NCBI GenBank assembly: GCA_027578815.1
Contig: JANBTH010000003.1
Location: forward strand, 1 to 64,000
Length of the DNA stretch: 64,000 nt
DNA from: Coemansia sp. RSA 1804
Lineage: Eukaryota > Kickxellomycota > Kickxellomycetes > Kickxellales > Kickxellaceae
Direction: 5' to 3'
A program made the position numbers and the translations under genes. The notes below the pieces were generated by a model. The model saw only the letters and a list, made by a program, of their open reading frames with translations. It did not search any database and was not told the origin of the DNA. Shown here piece after piece: positions 53,096 to 61,912 of the stretch (within the stretch, counting starts at the first letter, position 1; each line of letters begins with the position of its first letter).

Positions 53096-53122
53096 TGTTA
53101 ACATTTGATCGGAATGTTAACA
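53096..53122. repeat. Two TGTTAACA palindromes, 19 bp apart start to start
   Basis: TGTTAACA occurs at 53096-53103 and 53115-53122, just after the micro-gene stop. Each is a perfect 8-bp palindrome and the pair forms a short direct repeat. Possibly a protein-binding site or a footprint of insertion. Confidence 0.45.
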
Positions 53123-53235
53123 TTCAATGCAAAAGTAAACATCTCTGGTCATCACAAGTAGCATTTTCGTATTAGGATTTGATCTATAGTAGTGTAGTCT
53201 TTTAATAGTGGATGATTGGTGGCTATAAAAGCACC

Positions 53236-53316
53236 GATATTCACTATTAGGAAGGAGGATGTTTCTTTAGGTAACCTTGGAAGGAATTTATTAAAAGAAA
53301 ATTTAAAGTCTATGAT
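53236..53316 (+). repeat. 81-bp direct repeat, copy 1
   Basis: Begins GATATTCACTATTAGGAAGG and ends AAGTCTATGAT. It recurs at 53510 with few differences, mainly in the middle. Weaker similarity continues for another 30-40 bases. Confidence 0.85.
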
Positions 53317-53376
53317 GGAGATCAATTAAAAGTATAATAATATCAGTACCAATTAAGAAAATCAATTAATAGTCAA

Positions 53377-53471
53377 GGGATCTGCCCTCAAGACTCTGAA
53401 AGAGTCGTCTTTCGGTAGCTTGCACCGAAAGTGGGGGCGGATCCCGAGGGAACTTTCAGTGCAGAAAGTTC
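53377..53471 (+). other. GC-rich multi-hairpin element (possible structured RNA)
   Basis: In RNA form this 95-base stretch would fold very well. A 13-bp closing helix pairs 53377-53389 with 53433-53445 (two G-U pairs). It encloses a 5-bp hairpin (53392-53406, loop TGAAA) and an 8-bp hairpin (53409-53431, loop AGCTTGC). A third 8-bp hairpin follows at once (53450-53471, loop AGTGCA). The G-U pairs favour a + strand RNA. It sits as a GC island in AT-rich DNA, between the two 81-bp direct repeats. I cannot assign it to a known class. Confidence 0.55.
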
Positions 53472-53509
53472 ACCACATTTATTTTATAAATTAAAAATAA
53501 TTTCTGATA

Positions 53510-53591
53510 GATATTCACTATTAGGAAGGAGGATGTTTCTTTAGGTAGTCTTAAAAGTAATTTTATTAAAAGAAAATTTAAAGTCTATGAT
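53510..53591 (+). repeat. 81-bp direct repeat, copy 2
   Basis: Same orientation as the copy at 53236 and 274 bp away. The two copies bracket the multi-hairpin element. Confidence 0.85.
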
Positions 53592-53985
53592 AAAAGTATA
53601 CCAAATCAAGTTAAAGAAAAGAAAAATAACCAGCAATGCCATGCTCAGGGCATTTAACCAATCTGTTGCAAAACCTGCTGTAATCAGGGCTAAATTCTCT
53701 TTAGATTTGATCTCTGCTCAAATCATGTGTCAGTGCATATGTTATCACAAACTGTAAAAATAGCAAAAAACATGTGCCACAAATACAAGTGTGACATAAA
53801 TTAGATTTGTATATGGAAAAAAGATTAAAATCATATTAATAAATCTATTAATATGCAGAAAGAAAATAATATATATTGAAATTTTCTTCAAGCAATATTC
53901 TCTTTTTCTCCCTGTTTTATTCTTTCCAATCTTTGAAACATTATATTTTATTATTATTTACTTGAATAGCCATCAATATTTGACA
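53592..53985. other. Spacer and leader of micro-gene copy 2
   Basis: AT-rich. The last 150 bases resemble the leader of micro-gene copy 1. Nothing else is recognised. Confidence 0.45.
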
Positions 53986-54273
53986 ATGAAATATGACTCA
54001 GCATCAAATGTAAAGAATTCAAAAGAATCTAAAGAAAAAAGAGCAAATAGTATGGAAACATGCAAAAGCGATGAAGTTTCAACCAGCAACATGTTACAGA
54101 AACAATGGAAACAATGGAAACAAAGAAAACGTGTAAAATCATATAAAAAAAGACAGGAAAAAGATAGAGAAGCACAACAACAATTGAAAAATGAATTCGA
54201 TAGTCCAGAGGCAAAAAAGAAGAGGGAATCAGAATTATGGACTATCCAAGCTAAGAGAGCTGGAATCATTTAA
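53986..54273 (+). CDS. 95-residue charged micro-protein, copy 2
   Basis: The ATG at 53986 aligns with the start of copy 1 at 52880. The product begins MKYDSASNVKNSKESKEKR. It has an extra 25-30 residues before the shared helix, including a QKQWKQWKQRKR stretch made by a short DNA repeat. It then has YKKRQEKDREAQQQLKNEF and KKRESELW, ending IQAKRAGII. The isoelectric point is basic. No known domain. It lies immediately upstream of the Fanzor-like relic; whether it was once part of that element is unknown. Confidence 0.5.
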   Translation: MKYDSASNVKNSKESKEKRANSMETCKSDEVSTSNMLQKQWKQWKQRKRVKSYKKRQEKDREAQQQLKNEFDSPEAKKKRESELWTIQAKRAGII

Positions 54274-54316
54274 GTCCATTCTGGGACTGGACATAAAAAA
54301 TCTAGCTATTCCATGT

Positions 54317-54860
54317 TTCTTAGGTAACAGGAAAATAGGCCAGATGATGGAGCCAATGAAAGGCAGTTGGCAGGCTTACTTTTCCTTATAACACCATGTT
54401 ATTTCTGAGTTTTTATGTTGAACTAGCTTTTCCTTTAATAAATCCATTCTTGCCCCTAAGAAACTCCATAAACTGATTTATGGCACCGATATTAAGAAAG
54501 TGTTGTGACAGCATGGTTTTAGTGTCTACCTGATTGACAAGTATAGAATATTTATCTTTTGTTCTGGCTGCCAAATGAGCAAACTTGAAAAATTATACTA
54601 TGCTTCTAACCCGCATAGGTATGAGGACAAAGGTGGAAATATAAATAATAAAATGGCATGGGCTCCTATGATGCTCAAACCCAGACTTTTTGGTATCCAT
54701 GTTTGACCCGTTTGGTATTACTTCTATTCAGTAATGTATTTGAAATGTAGGTTTGGTTGTGGTTCTAAACTTTTACCACATCATCAATAGTCTGAAGAAG
54801 AATGACCAGATCCCTGAACGTTTTCAGAGAAGCAAAGCAGCTGAAAAGAAGTTTTTATAA
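54317..54860 (+). pseudogene. Decayed Fanzor/TnpB-like transposase C-terminus
   Basis: Three pieces, in order and on one strand, match the C-terminal half of fungal Fanzor (IS605 OrfB/TnpB-like) proteins. Piece 1 (54317-54373) has LGNRKIGQMMEPMKG, the segment around the Gly-Asn-x and EPxKG motifs. Piece 2 (54488-54703) has QHGFSVYLIDKYRIFIFCSGC then LEKLYYASNPHRYEDKGG, the zinc-ribbon region with its first Cys pair. Piece 3 (54762-54860) has LNFYHIINSLKK and IPERFQR, the usual C-terminal end. Damage is clear: a TGA at 54506-54508, another at 54704-54706, a frameshift between pieces 2 and 3, and loss of the second zinc pair and the Asn-Arg-Asp site. The protein cannot be active. Family assignment rests on remembered motifs, without any search. 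Confidence 0.6.
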
Positions 54861-55200
54861 ATCCCCAGCATGGTTATCGCCACTCTACTCAAAATACTAC
54901 TTGGTTTGCTGTTTCCAATGCTTTCGAATGATCAACGCCAGCAGTGATTGATGTGTCATTTCAAAAGTACTGGCTCTTTCTTATTTTCCTCAGCATCATT
55001 TTCCTGAGAAAACAACACAATCTTCCAATGCCAACAACTTCTCTTGTTCTGCACAATAATTGATTTCAACAAACGCAAGCATATAACCATCTTGCACGCA
55101 CATACTCTAGTTTCAGAAACCAATAGTTTTGCGAAACATGGTAAAAATGGTTGGTTACAAAAGAAACAGCCAGCCAATCAAGACTGACCTTCCGATCTCC
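54861..55200. other. AT-rich spacer, right end of the island
   Basis: No supported gene. Holds the 3' flank of the Fanzor-like relic and of the thioredoxin gene. Confidence 0.45.
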
Positions 55201-55659
55201 TTACTGCGGATCTTTGGACGTCTTGTGAATGACACCGTTGATAAACTCTTGAACAGAGGATGCGTTTTTGGCGCCAATAAACGAATCAACGGGCGCCCCC
55301 TTGTGGAACGCCACGACGGTTGGCAGTGACGAGATCCCGTAGTCTCCGGCCAGCACAACCTGCTCGTCAACATCGATCTGAACAAGCCTGACACGCCCAT
55401 CCTCCTTCACGGCCTTGTCCAGAACAGGGCCAAGCATCCGGCACGGCATGCACCATGTTGCTGTAAAGTCCACAAGAACCGGTTTTGCCGACCTTGTCAC
55501 CTCCTTTTCAAACGTATCGCCCGTTACTTTCAGTATATCGCCCTTTTCGTTTCTGCTGGTTGTGCTGCTGCTAAAAGTGCGTCCTGTCAGGCGAGTGCTG
55601 CTGCCACCCAACGCCCGTGGCGCCACAAGGGCTGTGGTTCTGAGACATGTAGCTATCAT
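55201..55659 (-). CDS. Mitochondrial thioredoxin with WCMPC active site
   Basis: 152 residues. The first 35-40 form a mitochondrial presequence rich in Arg, Ser and Thr, with no acids (MIATCLRTTALVAPRALGG). A thioredoxin fold follows: VLVDFTATWCMPCRMLGPVL with redox pair Cys70 and Cys73, and the cis-proline loop ISSLPTVVAF (Pro113). The active-site dipeptide is Met-Pro and not the usual Gly-Pro, which should shift redox potential and substrate choice. Thioredoxins of this type keep mitochondrial peroxiredoxins and other thiols reduced. Single exon, GC-richer than the adjacent island. Confidence 0.94.
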   Translation of the reverse strand: MIATCLRTTALVAPRALGGSSTRLTGRTFSSSTTSRNEKGDILKVTGDTFEKEVTRSAKPVLVDFTATWCMPCRMLGPVLDKAVKEDGRVRLVQIDVDEQVVLAGDYGISSLPTVVAFHKGAPVDSFIGAKNASSVQEFINGVIHKTSKDPQ

Positions 55660-56198
55660 TCCCGCGGTTCTTTTTTGGTTTAAATGTAAAAATAAGCTTA
55701 ACTATCGTTAAATTAGTAATATTGAAAATATTGCGGAGAGCGCGGAAAGAAAAGAGATAAAGAGATAAAAAAAATACATGTGGCGATAGAAATACCAGTA
55801 GGTTTTTGTGAGTGGGTTGTGGTGATCACGACTGTTGGCGTCATCGCCAAGCTAATCTAATCACTCCATGCAAGCGATATAAAATATTGGATTGTTCGTC
55901 CACTCTCGTTACTACCGCGTTCTGGCTATACGACCCATTGCTGAATAAATATGAAATGCAAGAATGGAACTTGTTGAAGGGGGGATATACAAGCAACGAA
56001 TAATAAGAATGAAAGAAAGAAGAAAAGATATACACCACTGGAACGGGATATTGACACCGAATAAGGTAGCTGAGAACAAGTAAGAAAGTAGCCAAAAAAA
56101 ATATGGCACTATCTCTCATTTGCTCTTACATGCTGTCTCTTATTTAATCTGGACTTTGGTTTTTTGGGGTATTGTTTGTTGGTAGAATCATATTCCTA
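55660..56198. other. Intergenic, no supported gene
   Basis: Promoter side of thioredoxin and 3' flank of the RRM gene. Only short frames without domains. Confidence 0.45.
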
Positions 56199-57794
56199 CT
56201 ATGGCCCTGAGAAAAGAGCGTCCTCGCTGAATCCAGCAGGGTTACCGCTAGTATTACCCGTGTTGTCAGTGCTGTTGCTACTGTTGTTTTCTCTTTGCTT
56301 GTCCACGGATGAAGGTGATTCCCTGGCAGACCGGGAACCCTGGTTACCGGGAGGAGTGTACGCATCGCTATGGCTTCTCGGCGACGGGCTCCGGCTGTAA
56401 CTGTTATCATCGTGGCGGTCGTACGATTCAGACCTCTGTGGCCTGTCTTCTGGCATATCAGCGTCCTCGCGACCATAGCTGTGAGTACGCCGCATAGACT
56501 GATTCCTGTTATCGTCTGGCATATCGGCGTCCGAGTAGTAGCTGCGACTGGACCTGTCATCATCATTATAATCGTTATAATCGTCTCTGTATTCACGCCG
56601 CTGATAGTTCTGGTCGTCGGTATCGCGGTATCTGTGCTGCGACGCTGGCGGCGGCATGAATGGTGGCGGTGGTGGTGGTGGAGAGCGTGACAGACGCTGC
56701 CGGTGTTGGCGACGGTCCCTAGGCGGGCCGTACGGATGGTGTCCGGGTCTCCTTGAAGGGAATGGCTGTTGGTAGTGGCGTGGTCTGCGGCTACTGGATG
56801 CCGGGTACGCCGGTCTGCGGTCATCAGAATAATTAACCGGAGATGGACGGCGAGGGTACTTGTACTGTGCTGAATACTCGTTGTCCATACGCTCTGCATC
56901 CTCATTGCGTCTGGCACCATCATTTGCATTGCTATCATCGACTCTATCGTAGTCCTTGTATCCGGAGCCAGCTGGCAGTCTTCCTCCCTGGTCACCGGAA
57001 TACCTGCCTGTTCTGTTTCCTCCGCTCCTGTCGTCTTGGCCCTCGTTGTGGCGAGAACGAGGGGGCGAGTATCCAGGTGACTCGTCGCCTACTTCGTTGC
57101 TATAACGGGTGTCCAGCAAATCGTAAAACTGCTGTGGAATCTTATTATCAAAGTGGACTTCCAAAGCGTAACCCCGGATCTTTGTGTTGTTAATCTTTCC
57201 ACGAGCTAGTGTGGCCTCGTTGGAGGTGCTGAAATCGATGAATGCATATCTACATTAAGCGGTAAAAGTGGAAAGTGTTTGTTTTTCACACACGCACAAG
57301 TTGACACAGAAAAATAAACAAGTATAGGAAATATTGTTTCAATGAGTGAGTTGTTCTTCATGTCCATCAGCTATATCCATAGAGTCATAGATATCTCTTC
57401 TCCTGTTTTTAAAGTATGCTAATTGTTTGGTGGATTAAAAATAATGAGGGGTTTTTTGCTCATCTTCTCAAACACCAAACAAAGTATCAGCAAATTGGAA
57501 CTTACGGCTCATCATTAGGGTTTCTTGGCAGATGAAGCTGGGTGCCAACGATTCTTCCAAATCTACAAATACAAACAATCCAGAACATGTGGCAGCAGAA
57601 TAGAATGCAGAATTGAAAAAAGAATCCCATCGAGGTTAATAAGACTGCGTATCCAATATATAAATCAGCGGTATCTTTAATATGAAACATTGCGCAAATC
57701 AAACATACTCTTCAAATCTGGTGGTTAGCTCACCGTGTGTAACGGCCGTGGGGAACCCGATCACAAACAATCTCCTGGAAAAGTACTTTTTCAT
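56199..57794 (-). CDS. RRM protein with Arg/Ser/Asp/Tyr-rich tail (three exons)
   Basis: Exons 57794-57709, 57562-57506 and 57249-56199 join in frame to 397 codons. The junctions rebuild one RNA-recognition motif: RNP2 is RLFVIGFP, the first junction makes RFEEFGRIVG, and RNP1 is YAFIDFST. Donors are GTATGT and GTAAGT and acceptors GTAG. After the RRM, at about residue 100, comes a long tail rich in Arg, Ser, Asp, Tyr and Pro (RSPPPPPPPF, RRPRHYQQPF, YSRSPSPRS), as in SR-like splicing and mRNA-binding proteins. The start codon is the least certain part: the ATG at 57794 gives MKKYFSRRLFVIGFP, but TTTTCCAG just before the RRM could be an acceptor from an upstream exon. The nucleus is the likely site; the target RNA is unknown. 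Confidence 0.82.
57250..57505 (-). other. Intron 2 of the RRM gene
   Basis: 256 nt, donor GTAAGT, acceptor GTAG. Removal joins PNDEP to YAFIDF in the RRM. Confidence 0.85.
57563..57708 (-). other. Intron 1 of the RRM gene
   Basis: 146 nt, donor GTATGT, acceptor TTTGTAG. Removal joins RFEE to FGRIVG in the RRM. Confidence 0.85.
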
Positions 57795-58961
57795 CGTCTG
57801 TATTTTTTCTTTATTGTTCCACTTGTCTATGATAATAGCAATAATATATGCCAATAGCGCTGTGAAAAAAGTGAAAGTAAGGTATATAATCTTGTAAAGT
57901 GAAGAAATGCAATGAATGAATGAGGGAAAGAAGAAATGTAGGTGACAGGTTTCCATCATTCAGAATTCTTATGTGGTGGAATTTTTATTATCCATTCTCC
58001 GTTTAAGAAAAGCGAGAAAAATAATGAAGAATTTCGTATTTCTTTTCATTAAGAGAATAAAATAAAAGGGAAAATGGTAGCAAAAAGAATTGAGATGTTT
58101 TTGTATTTAAAGAATGCTCAAAGCATAAAGAAATCCAATAAAGAACTAAGAAAAAGGTGGCTAAATCTCCCCTTGCAGAGATAAAGATTCCTTCGCGTTT
58201 ATATAAATAAAGGGGTGTTTTGCTGACATCTATTAAACTATAATTCCATTCTACAAAAGAAATATAGCAAATAAAAAATTACCAGTTTTTCTTTCCATTG
58301 GAGTGGAAATTATCCTTTGCGTGTGGTTACAATGTGAAATGCAGTTCTTTTTCTTTATCTGCTTTTTCTTTAAAGACTGAATACAGAAAAAGCGAAAAAG
58401 AAAGTACCACTCAGGTACAAGTTCAGGGATTCTTTCTAAAAACGGTATCCGAGTTTAAAGGAAAATATAGCCAAGTTATTTCTTTCAAAGACATGCATAC
58501 ATTACCGACCAGTATGATCAGGGGGAAAAATAGTAAAAAAGGCGACTAGTGTAAAATACATCCCCCACCTGTCTGTTCGCACATAATAACAAATCGCTTA
58601 TTCAGTACGTCATTTAGTAATAAAAAAGACTAGGAAAAACTATAGCCATTTATGCTGCCACCCTATCTTCAACTAGTAAAAAAATAGAAGAAAGGAGTAT
58701 AATGGCAAAAGCTAAAGCTAAATATCAGGATAACAAACTAGTAAAGGAGTAGGAGTGTATCCCCCTTTTGGAATTTGGCAACTGCCATTTTCAAAGGAAA
58801 GAAAGAGCCGAGAGAGAGGGTGCTTGAGTTGGTCTTTAAGATATAGAAAGTTAAAGAGCGGTGCAAAATAAAACCAAAGAAGACAGCAGATTCTAGTAAA
58901 CAAAAGAGAAGAATTAACCTACAGAGTAAACTATTCATCCCCGTTTTATTAACTAAACAGT
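57795..58961. other. AT-rich intergenic DNA
   Basis: About 1.2 kb with no supported gene. It may hold an upstream exon and the promoter of the RRM gene. The 58298-58549 plus-strand frame has no domain. Confidence 0.4.
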
Positions 58962-59744
58962 CTAGACCTTAACCTCCGGCTCAGCAACAGTTGCGCCTGG
59001 ATGGGCAACAGTGGCACCTGGGTGCGCGGCGCTTGCGATTCTGGGGCTGCCAACGCTTGAGACGCTGGAGACGCTGGAGACACTAGGCGACCTCGATCCG
59101 TATCCGTATCCAACAGCGGTGGATCTCCACATGTGCGACAGGATGTCAAGCGCAAGAATTGCAAAGATTGGGATTGCAAAACCAAGCAGCGCCTTGAAGA
59201 TTCTGCAGCGACGAGCATAGCGGCGACGGCCGTTCCTTCCGAGCACACGACCCAGGCTGAGATCTCTTTCGGCGCCAGATCCCACAGCTCCCGCAAGCCC
59301 CTCGAGTGCCTTTCCGGGCGCGCCCTGGGGAGTAAGCGAGTGGCCGTACAGCGAGAAGCCAACGTTGGTTCCAGCAGGGTTGGAAGATGTGATGATCTCC
59401 TCGGTCCAGGTGGTGCCTGGGTTTCTGCAATGGAACTTGTTGAGTTGCGTGGCAATCCACACCCACGACGCAAGCCACATGCCTGTCAGAATCAGCTCCC
59501 AGGTGCGGGTGCAGCGGGCGCCACCGAGTCTGGTCAGGCGCAGAGTCTTGCCCAGAAGTAGAAGCGGAATCGTCAGGATGGTCAGACACGATACGATGGC
59601 GGTCCAAATCGACGCAGCGCGGGGCTTCCAGTGTCCGTTGGCTGCAACAAGACAGCTGAGAATCAGCGAAATAATCGACAATGGCCAAGCAAAGGCCAGT
59701 AGGCCAGTGCGGATAATCGATGATCCGGCGTAAAGGACTCCCAT
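58962..59744 (-). CDS. MARVEL-like tetraspan membrane protein 1
   Basis: 260 residues with four hydrophobic segments: about 10-35 (GLLAFAWPLSIISLILSCLV), 43-67 (IWTAIVSCLTILTIPLLLLG), 80-104 (ELILTGMWLASWVWIATQL) and 185-208 (ALLGFAIPIFAILALDIL). The long loop between segments 3 and 4 has a conserved-looking Cys. The short hydrophilic C-tail carries Ser-Val repeats (SSVSSVSSV) and a doubled HPGATVA unit. The topology matches MARVEL-domain proteins of membrane compartments, though no single residue is diagnostic. It lies in tandem with the next tetraspan gene, same strand. Confidence 0.65.
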   Translation of the reverse strand: MGVLYAGSSIIRTGLLAFAWPLSIISLILSCLVAANGHWKPRAASIWTAIVSCLTILTIPLLLLGKTLRLTRLGGARCTRTWELILTGMWLASWVWIATQLNKFHCRNPGTTWTEEIITSSNPAGTNVGFSLYGHSLTPQGAPGKALEGLAGAVGSGAERDLSLGRVLGRNGRRRYARRCRIFKALLGFAIPIFAILALDILSHMWRSTAVGYGYGSRSPSVSSVSSVSSVGSPRIASAAHPGATVAHPGATVAEPEVKV

Positions 59745-60745
59745 TTTCTATTAGGTTATTATAATTTCCTTCTTTGCTAACAAAAAAGAAACTTTCAGCT
59801 TGCAAACTCGAAAAGAGAGTTGATATCAAAAATTATTATATTAGACTTCTAATAATGTAGAAAATATGTGTGTTTGAGGACAATAGAACCAGAGTTGACT
59901 CAAACAGAAAAAGAGGGAAATTTTGAAAACAGGGGAATGTCTTTGATGAGAAATCTGGACGGGGTTATGCTCTAAATATATAAAAGATTCGAGAATCCTT
60001 ACAAATATATGATGTTGTCTAGTATATGCTAGCAAGTTTAGTAGAATACTATAAACACTTTTTTCGGTAGGCTTGGGGCCCAGATTTATCACTCACTCAC
60101 TTGCCTATTGCTTCTATTTTCTTAATTACATTTGGAACATCAATGTTTGCCTGTCAGCTTATCAAGTAATCCATCGTGCCTTTGAAACCTGCGGCACAAG
60201 ATATTGTTAGCTTTTGCGCCTTTTATTCATTTCAATAGATACTGAAATAGCAAGTCGTGGTCAATGCACATCATTTATGAACTTGGATTGTCCATCAGCA
60301 GTGCAACATTTCCTGATTTACAGGCACGTCCTTTGATTCCTTGTCTTGGTTTTACAGTCATGTGAGAATAACCAGTATAAGTTTAATAATATTACAGGCC
60401 CTAGTACAAAATATACATGGTTTTGTTTCAGTAAGAAAATCGCCCAAATTCTAGGCTTTAGAAATAAAAGATAATCCAGGCACAATTTATTCTACCAACT
60501 ATACTCGACCACTTTACAGATTATGAGAGTAAACAGTATACGCCTATCAAACAGAGCCTGTGAAACAATTTATTCTATAAGAAAATGAGGACTTGTACGT
60601 TCTTTTATTATTTTGCTTTATGTGGATGTGTGATCAGCAAAAAAGAAAATTGGACAAAACTTTGACTTGCGCAAGAAAACAAATGGATGAGCAAAAAATG
60701 AGAAATTAATATTTATCCAGACCTTCTCCTCCCCACTCACATTTG
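59745..60745. other. AT-rich intergenic DNA between the two tetraspan genes
   Basis: 1 kb without a supported gene. Confidence 0.45.
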
Positions 60746-61912
60746 TTATGAGCGTTTCAAATACGGCTCGGTCACCAGTGTGGCTGTTCCAACGACTGGG
60801 GGAGGCGGCACACGATCGTTCTGACAGCAATTATCTGCCGTCGCAGAGAGATTAGCAGGAAGAGGAGCAGCAGTGGCCGCTTGAATGGGTGCAGTAATGG
60901 TGGTAGGCTGCGAGTTCATTGCAGATCTATTAATATTGTATGCGTTGTTGGCCATTAGAATCCCGCCGTACATTGCTGCCGATGAGGAGCCGTAAGGAAG
61001 AGCCGACTGCTGCGACTTCATCTGCGGGGTGGCTATGGCAATGTTATTCTGCTGGAAGTAGCCCTGCACTGACTTGCAGTCTGGACAGTCGCACATCCTG
61101 CATCCGCTGAGCTGGGTGGGTGGTCTGTCGAAGTCGGGGCCCGGCTGATTAGACATGTACTCCTGATTAAATACACTCTGTGGCATATGACTTGAGCCGT
61201 CGTTGTATCTATAGGCGGCGTTGTTGGTATTGTTATCCGTGTGGTGGAGAACATGAGGGGTAGTCGCATCGTTCATCATTTTGGCAGAGTACAGGTCCAT
61301 CATGGTCGAGTTTGGTGAGGGCTCCTTGAAAATACTAGAATCAAAGTGGAAGCTCTCACGCGTGTACGTCCTCCATGACCTGATAACCCAGAACAAGCAC
61401 AGGATCCAATTAAGCGCCAGGCTTCCATGAAACACCCTACACGCACTGGCGGCCGCATTCCTTGAAATCCCATTGAGACGTTGTCTGGGCATCGTCTTTG
61501 CAATACACAGCTTGATTTCGTCTCGGTAGATGTACGCCATGTTGGAAACGTTGATGCTCATAGACAACCACCAAGCGGCCATCAGACACGATGCTATTCT
61601 TTCCACAGGGTCTCTTGTCACGCGCTCGCAAAACCTGGTTAGTTTTCGTTTGCCCGAATGCACTTGGATCTGCTGCAGTGTGGCCGTAGCAAATATTGCG
61701 GACACTACTATTGTCAGAACCGAGCTGGTGACGTTGGTTACGCCTACAAAGGCCCCGTTCTGGCGCATAAACCGGGTGTTGTACCAGCTGCTACTGATCA
61801 TGCCCATGTTGATTATTGTTGCCAGGCATATTGCTACGTATGTTGCTAGGCGTATGGCTGGGCGACGCTGTACTAGAAAGGCATCCACACCTTTAAGCGG
61901 CGTGCTACCCAT
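60746..61912 (-). CDS. MARVEL-like tetraspan membrane protein 2
   Basis: 388 residues. Four membrane segments lie in the first 190: about 20-44 (LATYVAICLATIINMGMIS), 60-82 (VLTIVVSAIFATATL), 107-131 (ASCLMAAWWLSMSINVSNMA) and 160-183 (LALNWILCLFWVIRSW). A long cytosolic tail of about 200 residues follows, rich in Asn, Gln, Ser and Pro, with a Cys cluster (SGCRMCDCPDCKS) that may bind metal or be palmitoylated. The start MGSTPLKGV is well placed. Family assignment as MARVEL-like is by topology only. The gene is divergent from the ABC transporter. Confidence 0.6.
   Translation of the reverse strand: MGSTPLKGVDAFLVQRRPAIRLATYVAICLATIINMGMISSSWYNTRFMRQNGAFVGVTNVTSSVLTIVVSAIFATATLQQIQVHSGKRKLTRFCERVTRDPVERIASCLMAAWWLSMSINVSNMAYIYRDEIKLCIAKTMPRQRLNGISRNAAASACRVFHGSLALNWILCLFWVIRSWRTYTRESFHFDSSIFKEPSPNSTMMDLYSAKMMNDATTPHVLHHTDNNTNNAAYRYNDGSSHMPQSVFNQEYMSNQPGPDFDRPPTQLSGCRMCDCPDCKSVQGYFQQNNIAIATPQMKSQQSALPYGSSSAAMYGGILMANNAYNINRSAMNSQPTTITAPIQAATAAPLPANLSATADNCCQNDRVPPPPVVGTATLVTEPYLKRS

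Noticed and set aside
53377..53471. Hammerhead, HDV-like or twister-sister ribozyme
   Set aside because: No CUGANGA/GAAA hammerhead core and no nested double pseudoknot. The minus-strand 8-bp hairpin loop GCAAGCU resembles the GCAAG loop of twister-sister, but the required internal loop and cleavage strand are absent because the closing helix is fully paired.
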